In this document: positions 13,601-26,053 of the stretch, in pieces
Layout: every line of letters starts with the position of its first letter
Position numbering within the stretch: position 1 is the first letter of the stretch
Assembly (NCBI GenBank): GCA_914767715.1
Contig: OU612065.1
Location: forward strand, 25,544,001-25,608,000
DNA length: 64,000 nucleotides
Direction: 5' to 3'
DNA from: Membranipora membranacea
Lineage: Eukaryota; Bryozoa; Gymnolaemata; Cheilostomatida; Membraniporidae
Translations under genes and position numbers: made by a program
Notes under the pieces: generated by a model
What the model was told of the DNA's origin: nothing
The model's input: the letters and a program-made list of their open reading frames with translations, nothing else
Database searches by the model: none

Positions 13601-16600
13601 GTTGTCCCTACCTAGTGTATAAATCCATGTTTCGATGTTAGCTCATTTTTCCACTCCTAATGTTAACAATTCTCTCTTTAGACTCTATCTTCATTAGATT
13701 CTGTCTCTCTATATCTCCCTATAGCAGTTTTGTTTTTGTGTTTAACTTTACCTTTTTGTTTGCCTAACCTGAATTTCACTCCCAATTCTATCTTTTGTGA
13801 CTAAGCATTCAGATTTTAACTTAATCCCTGCAATCCTGATATTTACTTATTAGGAATTTTATTTTCCACTACCTTATTGTCCCATTTTCCCCATATTTTC
13901 TGCATGGACAGAAATATGTTACAGCCTCGTAAAGCAGCAACCCATGAGTATGAATAATGGATTTAGTATTTGTCATGTATGACTATATCTATATGTATGA
14001 GTATACAGCACTTAGTTTTTGCGGTTTGGTAGCAACAAAACTATTATGGTGCCCCTCATTGCGATAAGAGAAAGTTGCCCTTTACTGGCCTTGTTCCTCG
14101 GGTGTCTAATTAGCGCTAGACCTAGACGTTAGATCTGAAGTAGTTCCTGTCAGTGTCTGATAGCTCGGATCTAGGCGGCCAAACCCAGTGCCACATATAT
14201 GCCCAATCCCTTTGTAATGATGACACACCAATTTTCTGGTCCGCTATTTATTGTCAATTTGAGTCAGAATATGGGAGGAAATTGCCATGTATGTCACTGA
14301 ATCAGCAGCAATCAGGAGTTAATGTTATGGTGTTTAATGGCTTGTTATATAATAGCTCAGATTGTCGTCTCCGCAGTCTCACGGAAGCATCTTTGAGCAG
14401 CGGCCATATACCGAGAATAAAACCGTGTGTCACCTTGACTCATTTTTCATAGTATTACCATGTATAGTAGACTAAACAAATGTGATTGTAGTGGCGTCAT
14501 TGGTCACCATAAATTTCAACGTGTGAAAAGTAATTACACCCACAAAACATGGGCGACATTTTTCAAATACTTAATTAACCCCCACTTAGCCTTATGTATA
14601 GAAGTGTAGACAAAATTCGGTATATTTGGGATTGGATATGGTGTCCAGGGATATGATGGACAACCTTGGTTTTACACAGCATTTTAAAAATTGATTAGAA
14701 AAACTAAGATTGTGGAAGTTGAATTTTATATTTTATTCCAAAATCTTCGTGATGGAAGTAAAACGCCTACCTAGCCCTCTACCTGAATGTTCTATTGATG
14801 CCGACATATCCGTCTCACATTTCACAAATTTTATTAAATACATGTTTTGTGAAAATTCCCCACGCAACTTTTCACTATGTGTCAATAATGTGGTTTTGTC
14901 AACCTGAGGAATGTTCCTTATTGTTAAGGGAGGTTGTCAGTGTCCTTTTTAGATTCCATCTCCTATTTCACAGGTTTCCAAGTAATATTCCTAACAAAAC
15001 GCAATTTCCTTAGCCTTGTGATGGAAGTAAAACGCCTACCTAGCCCTCTACCTGAATGTTCTATTGATGCCGACATATCCGTCTCACATTTCACAAATTT
15101 TATTAAATACATGTTTTGTGAAATTTCCCCACGCAACTTTTCACTATGTGTCAATAATGTGGTTTTGTCAACCTGAGGAATGTTCCTTATTGTTAAGGGA
15201 GGTTGTCAGTGTCCTTTTTAGATTCCATCTCCTATTTCACAGGTTTCCAAGTAATATTCCTAACAAAACGCAATTTCCTTAGCCTTGGATATAATTATTT
15301 AAATATTTGTCGACAGGGCTCGTTAGATACTGTCTCCCCCCCCCCCCCAATAAATTAAGTAGTTGATAATAATATAATCACGAGGATGTAAGTGCGGCTC
15401 AGGTGACTCAGTTTATCAAATATTTACAATAGATCTAGAGTTTACACAATCAAATCACAGATAATAACGACAGCCTATCTATATATTATTCAAGCCTGTA
15501 ATCTTCAAGAATTGAACTAATAATAGACAGCCTATCAAATTGTAGCACTAATAATAGGCAGCCTATCAAATTGTAGCGTGTTAGAACGGCGTATAGGCCT
15601 TTATTATTATAGGATAGTCGGGGCGTAGACATGTGAGACATGTGATTCGATGGTTTCATGGGCTGATAGATTTGACATTAGTCATCTACCTCAGAAACCT
15701 CATAACTGCCAAGAGGATTAGTCAAATCTCTAGAGAGTTGCTACCAAAATATACCGCTAGCTCATCATAATATCTACCTCAGGACTACAAGATAACCGAT
15801 CTCAGGATTACAAGTTTATTTATTTCTATATTATAAAGATAACTTATTTATATTTTATTGACGATGTTGGGATTTATCATTCCAGAGAGTAAACAACGAG
15901 GCTTCAGCGAAGGAGATAATGACCTTGCCACACGACCTCCTCTTCAGGTAAGTTATGTTTTACTCTCGCTAACAACTTAACTTGCTTCATTTTAGCTTTC
16001 ATGAGTTTCATGTTTTCTTCCAGCATGGCAATGTCCATCATGACTGACAATTGTTTGTGTCATCTTTCATGTGGGAACCTCACCTTATACGGCCAATTTT
16101 ATCATTCCTGCTCGCCTTCATAAAATATGATTTTGCCGCCGTGGAAAGTTGTCACATTGTGTTATGAGTTGCCATCACATATGATACGCCCATGTCTAGT
16201 TTGACATTGTGTGCCCATCTCCATTCATTCCATGTTCCACATCGCTTTCTATTATGTCAAGTTCTTTTCAAATTCAACATTTGTGCTGATACAAGTTATA
16301 GATATCAAGCCCTGATGGTGGAGTTCCACGGTTTATGAATAAAATTAAAAAGAAGCTGTTAAATTATATATGAATTCCACTTCGGACAATTTCCTTTGTG
16401 TACCAAAAGCATTTCCAGTTGAAAACTCAATTTCTGGCAGAACAACAAAGTTTACTTCATCTCCTAATTTGGTTTAATGTACCAGATACCCAACCTCCTT
16501 GATGGTCTCCAATTCCTGTTGCACAATTGGTGTAAGAATTTGTTACAAGTGTGAGATCCTAATCTCCATGTTGGCATACACACAATTGGTTTCAATTACC

Positions 16601-19600
16601 CCTCTTGTGTGAATTTACATCATATCTGAGTCAATAAAATTCTACTTGTGATTATCACTTCCTTCAATTTTGATCGTATGATATTGGGATTGTTAGGGCT
16701 CAAACTGTGGCGGGATAGCCAATGGGGGGGAAAGTGGTTGATAATGAAATGCCTCCACCAGCTATCCCGCTATAGTTTGAGCGCAAAAACTAGTTACGGC
16801 TCAATACAGGCTGGTAGTGAACTGCTCTCAATTGTTTCTGTAGGCTAGGAGAATTTTGACTGGTAGGCGATGGCCTATTTACATCAACATGGGTGATCTC
16901 TTGATAGTAAGAATGGTTCTTTTTGCGCTACAAAACATCCCAAACCAGTTTGCTTAGCTCATTCTAGATGATCAGCATGTTTTCAAAACTACAAAGAGCG
17001 ATGACTCGATAAGAAGTTATAACTTGGCTCAGTACTGAGAATTCAAACCTGAAAAATTAGCATGATCACCCAAAAACTCCCCATAGACAAAGAAGAATAA
17101 AGGCATGTGTAATGGTTGTTGGCAGACTTGAGCATGACCATCGCATGTAACTCCGTACGTCAGTCACCCTGACTCAGTCCCTGCCATCTATTCCATGCCG
17201 CTGCTTTCTATCGAAGCTTTTATTGTTGTTTAGTGAGCTGATACACATGTAATCACAGAGTAAAGATATATCCTTACTCTGTGAAATAATCACGGTAAAA
17301 ACATTATGAGTGAGTTCCGCTTTTCTAGAAGAGACATCTGCTGTCTTGTCCATGATAACACCTGCGTAGTCGCGTCATCTGCTGCCTGCCTTTTTCCAGG
17401 TGTTTGATGAGTCAACCCATCTCAAACAGAGAAGTTCATCTTTCAATCACTTTTTTTATAAATGCAGTTTTCTAATGACTGTTCACTTTATTTTTAGCTT
17501 TGAATGAGTTTCTTGTGATATTTTTAGTCTATTTTTTTACTTTTTATAGACTGACGAGAGTCATGATGAGCAGACACAGGGCACTGAGCCAGATAACGAG
17601 AGCTTAAAAATGAGGAACTGGGTGGTTAATAGTGTCCTAGAAAGTGAGAAATCATATATCGATGACCTCAATGTACTACTAAAGGTAATAGTAATATCTA
17701 AGCAAGGAGTTCCTCTAACCTCTTGATCTAAGGGATCCCACAAGCTACTACACCAACTTTGAACAAACCTAATATATGGCTAGAGATATCTATCTTGTGT
17801 TGAGATACAACATACAATAGTACGCACACACCTGCACAACACAGGTGTACAGCTAAAAACCATGCGTCAAGCCCTGTTTTGAGGCTTTCTCTAGTACAAC
17901 CTCAACTTGGCTGGCCCCAGCAACATGAACCCTGTTTTTTGAAGAGCATCTCATTCCTTCACTTCTAGTATAAAATTGATGACACATCTGTTTGGGACTG
18001 GGATCTAATATTTTGTAAATTATTTTATCGGCATGAAATTACATACATTACCCAAAAGTCCATTATGTCTGCTCTGATCTAATTATGGCATAAACATGAG
18101 CTGATCACCATAACGTTCCTGAATTCTCACATCGTTTCAGTATAAGAAAAGTTTGGAGATGGCTGCTCAGACGTCTGTTCCTCTAATCACAATACCAGAT
18201 GTAAACTCTATATTCGGCAATCTGCAGCAAATACACGGAATACACTCAAGCTTCCGGCAGGAGCTAGAGCCAATCATAGCCAAGTGGACACATCACTCGG
18301 AAGTTGGTCATCTCTTCAAAGAAATGGTAAGGAACTTATTGAACTAGTGATGAGACCACTTTTATTGGCGGTAATTTCATTCTTACCGGAATTATGCCAA
18401 TCGTAAGTTAGTAGTTTTGTGAATGTAAAGTGTTATTGTACATTGTAAATTACTTGCTGTCACAGTGACTTTCTAAGTTCTTATGAAATGTCATTAAAAT
18501 GATGAAAGTTTATTATGCTGCTCTTTCACCTTATTCTCATTTCCTAAATATCTGTGGATATAGAAGAGGTTTCCTAGCAATACAAATTTTCACAACTTGC
18601 ATAAATTAAATTTTTTATGATTTGTCCGGAAATTAACTGTTATAATGATAATGATGCTCCCTTTCTTCTTTATTTAGGCTGTGAATTTGGAGCATTATAA
18701 CACATATTTAGAGAATTACCCTAACGCTATAGCCACTGTCAAAAAGTGCTGTACAGAAAATAACGCTTTCAACGATCTAGTCAAAGTAAGTAGCTAATGT
18801 CAATCAGCATTACTTTGAACTGTAGGCCAACATTCTTCACTGGTCATCAACTTTGGCCTAAAATAACGCCAGCTATTATCATTATCAATTTTCCGCTAAA
18901 AAAGTTTAGAATGCTCATGGACACTCTGTGTAAGAGGCCATGTTTAGCTTCACTGTTGTATATTTTCAACCGAGTTAACATAGCGTTTTGAGGGCCCTCA
19001 GTGACGTGGAGAAGTGCCCAGCTATCCATGTTGAAATACATGTGTTATTGAGGAGTTTATTTTTAGGGATCTTGAACAATTTAAAAGTGGGATTGTATTT
19101 TATTTATTTGTCATGAGTCAATGAGCTGAGGGCGTTTAGTGGAAATGAAATGAAGTTTACATGACAAAGCTGATATCATGATAATTTGTGGACCTATTCA
19201 TTTTTATTGGATACAATTGAGAGCAATTATTGTATGACGTACAATGTTTTTGTATGACTGACAAATCCTGTTCAACTGGTACCAGCTTTGGGATAAGCTA
19301 CTGTACTCATGCGAAAGCTATAATTGAAAAGACATGCGCTGTAAACAATTCATAGTAATGATAGTAATGATAGTAATGATGGACCTGTTGATTTGTAAGT
19401 TATGCCCATTGGAGCAAAAAATCGGTGGAAACTGTTTACTTTCGCTTCATGACGTAACTCAAAACTGTCCAGTCTGAAAGTAGAGCCGGAATTCTATTCA
19501 TGCAATATCACATTCCTGACATTTGACAAGCAAAACAAGGTATTCATAGAGTCAATAATTGGTTCGTCCAGCCGAGTTTATTGGCCAGCGATTGGTCAAC

Positions 19601-22600
19601 AAGAAATCGCATTACATAATTTGTGTGTGCGTTGCTGGTGTTGACATACGTTTTATCATAAACGCAATAGTGATCTTTGGCAATAGTGATCTTTCACCCT
19701 CTGTAATCTTGTTTGGCAGAATATTAAATGTCCGTCAGCCGAGGAGATGATGCATTTAGAAGCTATATTACACAAACCTATCAATAGAATGCAGCGAAAT
19801 AGTCTATTGTTACAAGATATGCTGCAGTGCACCCCACCTAGTCACCCAGATCATAAGATGTTCCAGAACGCACTCAAACTCTCCCAGCATTTCCTCCGGG
19901 ATCAGATGAAAATCTCCTCAACAGGAAATGATAAGGTACCACCTTAACTCTTACCTATGTCTGCCTGATTCAATAGATGACCACATAAACTCACGCCTTC
20001 AATTTAGTCACTAGTACTTGTCTGGCCTTTGTCTCACAGGGGGATTCCCTTTTGTTTTCTCAACATTTCCTCATTTTTATAGCTTGTTTTGTATATTGTT
20101 AGCCACTTGTAATTCTTCGCTCTGGTCTTTTCCTGATTGTTGACCATCTGCGTGTGCGTAGACAATATCCTGTTATGACCAGACCCTAGATCATAAAAGT
20201 GCAATATTGCTCAATAGCCGTAACTCTTTTCTGCTTGTATTCCTCCTAGCTGTATACTTTGACCTCACGGACCTGTTGACCCAATCATGTCGAGCTTTAC
20301 AAAACTGATCAAATCATGGAGAGTGTAATTCAGTGATTTGATCCTCTTGAAGTTGAATCAATTTCCTTGTCTTGGGATCTGGCCACTCATTCTCATGCAT
20401 TGTTACTTTTTCAGGTACCTCTACATGTATTGGTTAAGAATCAACTAATGGTAGAACTAGTACGAGGGAAAGCCAGAAAACTCAGACACGTCTTCCTCTT
20501 CAATGATATCATAATCTGCACCAAATGCGTCATCGTCAAGTAAGTTATTTCAGAGAAGGATAATTTATATATCTTGCTTATAAAAATTGAAGGAGTTGTA
20601 GTATAATGCTGATGTATGCCAACAATAATAATATGGCTCAATGCAGCCTCATGTTCTGTTTTGAAGTTGTCTGTCCTCTGCAATTTCCACATAGCTTGTG
20701 AAAATCTCTTTTGTGGAATAACGAAGTTGAATTTTTGTTGCAGGGGAAAACAGCAATATGATGTGAAGTGGTTTGTTCCTCTCTCGGAAGTTCAGCTAAG
20801 TGATAAAATGGACGACACACCTGTAGAGTGGAAACAACGAGTGGCTAAAGCTGAAAAAGAAATTCAGGCCATGAAATCAAAACTCAAAGACCTCAAGGCT
20901 CAACTACGAAAGGCAATCAAAGAGTGCAAAGAGGTAAATAAATACCTGGTTGCATATAGTTATTGGTCTTTCAGAAAATTGACTCAACTGTCCCATATTG
21001 TGTGTAATTTACAGATTGGTACTGCTTGGGTCTTGCTTAAAAAATTTCATTGCTTTTTTTGTAAGTGCACGGCATGGTCTTAAGATATGCAAAGTATATA
21101 GAAACAGTGCTTTTCAACACAAACCTTTTTTCAATAATTTTAGAAAGATGTAGAGATCGGTTCCAACGCAAAAATTCAACGTCTCAACAAAACAATCCAG
21201 GAGCAAGAGTCATACCTTATCTTAGCAGAGCCTAGACTGAGGTTCACAATCAGCACAAAGAAGGGGATACAATTCTGCTTCCTGTTACCCTCAGACTACG
21301 AGCGAAGAGAGTGGCAAGAAAGCATTCAAACTCTGAAAACCAAGACTTGTGAGTGAGCGCAGAATAATTTGAATGTTAAAACGCGTCGAACAGGTTTCAA
21401 CCTGAATGAGTTCCATTCTTATGATTTATTTACATGACAAATGATTTTTTATATGGTATATAATATATATGGATATCCATAATAGAGGGCTCAGGTAATG
21501 GAGAAAGTTAAAAAAAAGTTAAAAAAGATGAACTGAATTTTAAAATTTCAAAGCGTTGGGGAAAAATATTAGAACCCTACAATTTAGTTCATTGTTCAAT
21601 ACTATTCATTCCATAATATGTCACCATCAGTAAATTCGGATCTTGCCACTACCTGAAGTTAGTCATTCATAGATCACAGTTTCCTTTCCTATTGTATAAA
21701 TTCTATTGCTAAGCAGAAGATGTTTCATAATCTTGTATAGATATAATATGGCCGTGCTTTATTTTTTTCCAGTGTCAGCAGATGAGAAGCCTAAAATCAC
21801 ACTTTTGGAGGCTCAATCTATCGTAGACACATGTAAAGATAATGTACATCTAAACAATATGGGTCAGATGGTAATGAAGGAAGCATCAGATGAAGATATC
21901 GTGAGCGGACAACTTACAGTTACCATTCATAAAATACTCGGTCTCCAAAACTCATGTGGTATGTAAATAAAATTAACCTCAGTCTTATTTTTTGTTGAAT
22001 CTTTGTTAATATTCTCTTTGTGCCATTCATGTCCTTGTCACATCATGAAATTATTGGAGATGATGAACCGTTTCTGAAAATATATGTATTATTATTGTAA
22101 GTGTTAGTGAAAAAAAAGAATGAAATAATGTTTAGGTATTTCTATCCAACTTTTGCTAATATCAACGATATGACTTTTCGTTGTGAGATATTAATTGCGC
22201 CCCAGCTAATTTGTTCTGTTGATGATAATCTATATATTTCTGTTTTGTAGAAACATTTACTGCCATAGAAGTAGATTCATTCGGACATTTTTATCTGAAA
22301 GCAAAGACACCTCTGAAAACATCAGATTCCCCAACATGGAACGAGAGCTTTGCAATCGACTTGGAATCTTCAAGCACCCTCAGAATGATCTGTTACAAAC
22401 GAACTAACAGTGGTGATGAGATGCTCGGAAAGTCCTCACTAAAGGTTTGTATTTTTATAACCGAAAAAAACCTACGTAATGCAAAGACGACTGCAAAGCT
22501 TGTAAATAGATTATTTGACTTTTTGGTTAATTACTTAACTGCGTGGGAGCATGAAATGCTGTCTATGATGGTCGCACATATGTTTCGCAGGGTGTTGAGC

Positions 22601-25298
22601 AACCGAAAAATAAATTACTGGGAAATGTTATTGACATGATATCCATGCCATTGTATCCAAAATTAACCCTGATTAGAATCGTGTAGGATTTCCATGGAGG
22701 AAAATGATGACCACGCATCTTCGATCTGTTGTTTACTAACTCGGCGCGCCAGAGGTTGTACCATTTAGCTGTTTTTGTTGTGTCTGAAATTGTTTACACC
22801 CTAATGTGTTATCACCTTGGTTATCACCTGAGGTTATCACCCTGATGACGTTATCATAATAAGCTAAAAGGCAGATAACTATGCTTTACCAGGAAGTTGA
22901 TCCCTAACATGCCTGTTATTATTTTAGTTGAGTAAGCAGTGGTTAAAGCAGGGATTTCAGGAGAAGGAGCTGTCTATGAATGAAGTGACGCTGACTGTCT
23001 CCATAAAGTATAAAACTGCTGATCAGACAATCCGTCGTTTACCCTCTCGAGTAAGTCCATGACCAGGTTGATTCGCGTTACCTCGGCCAGCCCCTTCTCA
23101 AAGACAAGACAAGTCCATGACAGCATAGTTAATGTTCTTTATTTAAGTGTTCTTGTAGTATCTTGAATAAAAATGGACACAGAAAATCATTCTGACTGTC
23201 TATGCTACATTAAATGTCATATCTTAACTTCCTCATTAATAAACAAATATACAAATTATTTAACTTTGATGCTTATCTAAGCTCTTTCACCACATGATAA
23301 ACAACATATATAACCAAATATGTAGCGACACATGATAATATTGTTACCTAACAATGATGTCTATCAACCTTGATTACAGATCGAATCTGGGATATTTGGA
23401 GTTAAGTTATCTAGTACATGTAATAAGGAGGGGCTGAAGGTGCCTGCCTTTGTATCTGCTTGTATAGAAGAAGTGGAGAAGCGAGGCCTTGATGAGATGG
23501 GAATCTATCGAGTATCTGGTACTACATCTGATGTACAGCGAATACGAAAAGCTTTTGATAAAAGTGAGTAAAGCTAGTCATCTCCCTTCAAAGTACTTTA
23601 TATTTATCTATAAAAAACTGGTTTTAGGAACCCTGGATACCAATCTAGCTGTTGGATGTGGATACAAATAGCTTGTACGTGGTGGTTTAGCCGCATTAAA
23701 ATTATAAAATGGTATTTTGATGATGGTTGGGCCGATTGGAATATAGATGTGCAAGCTAGCGGCAAGCTCACCAGCCTGACTTTCCCTCACCTAATTTAGC
23801 ACTTTCTCCGGATGTTGGGTGGTATTTGGATTGGTATCCCCTCTGGAGAAACATTTTATGGACTGAGCCAGTCAAAATATAGAACCTTCATGGCTGTTTG
23901 GAGTATCTCGGTAGTTTATATCCCGTGGCGCACATGCAACAGCTACACTGCATAAAATGGGACCTTATGCAGTTCCTGGGACCTGAATCTCTGCCTTAAA
24001 GATCTATCTGTTACCCCTAGGATAATGCCATCAAGTAAGGCAAATCTTTCATTGAAAGAGATGTATATTGTTGATTTGTCTCTGCAGGTGCTCGAGTCGG
24101 TAAAACCCTCCTGCCAGAGGTCGATATCAATGCAGTGACCGGTGCTCTGAAGTATTATTTCCGGGAATTGCCAGAAGCCGTTATAACCGATGCCTTGTAC
24201 CCCGAGCTTGTCGAGACATACAGTAAGTAGGGTTGTTTACTTGAAACGGAAACTCCCAAAGGCTCCTGGCTCTGATCACCGCTTTCACGTAAACATCAAC
24301 ACAGACATGATTGCTGATGAACAGTCTTGTCAGCTGTCTGCAAATTACCAACTAATAACGAGGGCTAAACTTAGTTGATTATTGGCTTCCCCTGGGATAA
24401 AAATAGTGATATGATAAAGGTCGCATTAACCCGCTAGAAAATTAGGAATAGAAGAGCCAGCATTGATAACCGCGGCACTTCAATCCCAAATGATCCGGTG
24501 ATCCACTTTCTGTCTTTGAAGAATCATGCCGAGAAATGCCGCTTCAATTTCATCAATTTAAAAATAGCTTAGATGAGGAATCTGATACTTACTCATTTAC
24601 AATCTCCTTTATAATAACCGATAAAAATTGACTTTCTCACAAGTTGATCAATAGAAGTTAATGATGCTGTCTGTATTAAACAAATACAAATATTTATGAG
24701 TTTCTCAGTATGGACTCAGGAGTTTTATTAATTTTTCTCTCTCTTCTGTTTTTTTAGAGATGCAAGACAAAGAGGAACAAGAGAAAAAGATGATATCATT
24801 GCTAAATTCTTTGCCTGACTCTAATTATCATACCATGATGGCGATCCTTGAACATCTGATAAGGTTTGTTTTAGCCGAATATACATTGTTGCGGCCACCA
24901 TGTATCGATTCGTGTGAGCCGCAAGGCATACGGCTTTTGCTTTTTTTTCTTTGCTGAGTAAAATGAAGCTTTAAAAACAAACAAGTGACGTATTATGCTA
25001 GTGTAACAGGCTAGACTAATACTGACCAAGCTGTTCGCTTTTAGTATATTGAGATCGTACTTTTCATAAGAATTTTTTTGTTGTGTTTTGCAGAATAAGA
25101 AATCATGAAGCTTCCAACAAGATGCCATTCCACAATCTAGCTGTGGTCTTCGGACCGACACTTCTCAAGCCAGCCGAAAAAGCTCAGGCGGCCAATCCAA
25201 TGGACTTATTCTCAAGCAGTGCAAACGATGCCATGTATCAATCAGGCATTCTGTTTTATTATCTAACACTACTGAGCAAAGGCACACAGTTTCGGTGA
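4638..25298 (+). CDS. BCR: BCR orthologue: RhoGEF (DH-PH), C2 and RhoGAP protein
   Basis: A cytoplasmic regulator of Rho/Rac GTPases: the DH-PH unit exchanges nucleotide and the RhoGAP unit stimulates hydrolysis. Nineteen phase-compatible coding exons give 1256 residues; human BCR has 1271. Residues 14-82 match the BCR oligomerisation coiled coil (EFAEQWKEKF ... LLKEQFLMEFLAQELEK). A Pro-rich, Ser-rich region follows, with RRAPPPP near 107. DH spans about 512-700 (MRNWVVNSVLESEKSYIDDL). The PH domain, about 715-880, is split by a helical insert as in human BCR (RKLRHVFLFNDIIICTK ... LLPSDYERREWQESI). C2 lies about 925-1040 (VDSFGHF, SPTWNESF). RhoGAP lies about 1052-1250, with arginine finger GIYRVSG at R1091 and NLAVVFGPTLLKP. 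The first ATG follows an acceptor at 4604-4605, so an upstream non-coding exon is likely. The C-terminus (GTQFR) lacks the PDZ ligand of vertebrate BCR. The N-terminal coiled coil favours BCR over ABR. Confidence 0.95.
6127..6342 (+). mobile_element. MITE-like element, copy A
   Basis: About 216 bp in BCR intron 1, with imperfect terminal inverted repeats (CAGGCCTGTAGTT at the left, AACTACGGCCATG at the right) and flanking TATTG on both sides (6122-6126 and 6343-6347). Subterminal GGAGGCAGGGA/TGCCTCCCCTA blocks recur in an inverted relative at 35781-36063. No coding capacity; a non-autonomous DNA transposon is the likely identity. Confidence 0.55.
10219..10256 (+). repeat. CTAGGTTAGC-type short tandem repeat
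   Basis: Interspersed GGCTAGGTTAG units in BCR intron 2. A related GGCTA array lies at 29253-29270. Confidence 0.5.
11495..11532. repeat. AT dinucleotide tract
   Basis: Imperfect (AT)n beginning about 10 bases downstream of the donor of BCR exon 3. Simple sequence in an intron. Confidence 0.8.
12791..12844 (+). repeat. 11-bp tandem repeat (GGGTACATGTC)n
   Basis: Four complete copies, one separated from the rest by a 6-base interruption, plus a partial copy. It lies in BCR intron 4 about 150 bases after exon 4. Confidence 0.85.
13163..13192. repeat. GC-rich 12-bp inverted repeat
   Basis: The arms GGGAGGGTGGGA and TCCCACCCTCCC are separated by 6 bases in BCR intron 4. The arms are perfect. 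No function is evident. Confidence 0.7.
13523..13583. repeat. 30-bp-arm hairpin in a BCR intron
   Basis: The arms begin GTTCCAACCAATCCCCCATG and are nearly perfect, with two or three mismatches and essentially no loop. No flanking duplication is visible. The loop is too small for a usual microRNA precursor, so a foldback element is more likely. Confidence 0.7.
14750..15287 (+). repeat. Tandem duplication, two copies of 269 bp
   Basis: Copies at 14750-15018 and 15019-15287 are almost identical; I saw one substitution in the body (AAAATTCCCC versus AAATTTCCCC) plus a small difference at the left edge. The short open frames inside are present in both copies and show no coding signature. It is either a recent duplication in BCR intron 4 or an assembly artefact. 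Confidence 0.9.
15335..15348 (+). repeat. Poly-C run
   Basis: A run of 13-14 C residues in BCR intron 4, about 50 bases after the 269-bp tandem duplication. Confidence 0.85.
16697..16782. repeat. Inverted repeat with 22-bp arms in BCR intron 5
   Basis: GCTCAAACTGTGGCGGGATAG pairs with CTATCCCGCTATAGTTTGAGC with two mismatches, separated by a loop of roughly 40 bases. A clear target-site duplication was not seen. Confidence 0.65.
23066..23106 (+). repeat. Short dispersed repeat, copy 1
   Basis: GGTTGATTCG-GTTACCTC followed by CAGCC and CTTCTCAAAGACAAGA recurs with a few changes at 26606-26648. This copy starts about 15 bases after BCR exon 15; the other copy is downstream of BCR. Confidence 0.5.
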
Positions 25299-25843
25299 GA
25301 ATTGTTGACAACACTGTGGCTACGCAACTGAGATGCTGGTGTGCAATATTGGAGTTCTCCTTCCTCTCTGAACAGCCCGTACCGATGAGATTGGAGTAAC
25401 GGAACAGCTGTGCTGTTTTCTTTCCTATCCGCAAAAGCTTGTATAAGAAGGACCAGCTTATAATACTCCTCAGATATTCTGATATAATAACACAAGTCAT
25501 ATATATATATAAATGCAAACTGCAAGCATCTTTTCGCCCTTATTTTGCCTATGAACCAATTTTTTTACGGCTTTTTAACGAAGTTTTACATTTTTTGCAG
25601 GCATTTACTGTATTTGATATTGTTGTTGATTATGGTGCTTTGTACTTGCAATATCGTCAATTATTTGTAGCTGTATTTTTGAATATATCGTACCTTGTGT
25701 AGAGTAAGGCCATATGTTTATCTAAATGTTTATTGTAAAAGATCTAGACCCGCTACCACCTTATCTCTCACTCGGGAAACCCTACGAAATATTATCTCTA
25801 AAGGGTTTCATCGGACCCACTCATTCATTGCATGATGATGCAC

Positions 25844-25849
25844 AATAAA
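25844..25849 (+). terminator. BCR: Candidate poly(A) signal of BCR
   Basis: AATAAA lies about 545 bases after the BCR stop codon, immediately before the target-site duplication of a SINE-like element. Position and orientation fit a BCR poly(A) signal; the cleavage site is not known. Confidence 0.45.
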
Positions 25850-25850
25850 C

Positions 25851-26053
25851 TGCTTCCAATGCAGACAAAAAAACTCACATCAATTTAGTATCTATTAGTA
25901 TCTGGTATCAGTATGTGTCTAAGGACTTATAGTAATGTGGCACAGATGCATTTGAGGTCGGATGCCCTTCCAGACACCATTGTGATCCACCGGGAATGGA
26001 ACACAGGACCTCTCGATTGAAAGACCCATGCCCTATGCAAATGCTTCCAATGC
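25851..26053 (-). mobile_element. SINE-like retroposon with 12-bp target-site duplication
   Basis: A body of about 179 bp (25863-26041) is flanked by the perfect direct repeat TGCTTCCAATGC (25851-25862 and 26042-26053). Read on the minus strand it begins near GCATAGGGCATGGG and contains GGTCCTGTGTTCCATTCCC, which resembles the T-arm/box B of a tRNA, followed by GTCTGGAAGGGCATCCG, a motif familiar from tRNA-derived SINEs. A short homopolymer lies at the other end. The A box is not clear. Confidence 0.6.

Larger units (their letters stand above)
4638..25298 (+). other. BCR: Exon map of BCR
   Basis: Coding exons: 4638-5639, 9272-9440, 11319-11486, 12569-12640, 15886-15947, 17550-17684, 18141-18326, 18678-18785, 19720-19935, 20415-20539, 20744-20933, 21144-21348, 21773-21958, 22251-22444, 22928-23050, 23380-23563, 24088-24222, 24758-24863, 25094-25298. 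All introns are GT-AG and the sum is a multiple of three. Exons 2-5 encode the divergent linker between coiled coil and DH and are the least certain by homology, although their phases chain perfectly. Exon 13 has an alternative in-frame acceptor 6 bases downstream. The long introns 5640-9271, 9441-11318 and 12641-15885 hold no other gene I can support, only repeats. Confidence 0.9.

Noticed and set aside
14710-15282. Repeated short ORFs
   Set aside because: They appear twice only because of the 269-bp tandem duplication and have no coding signature.
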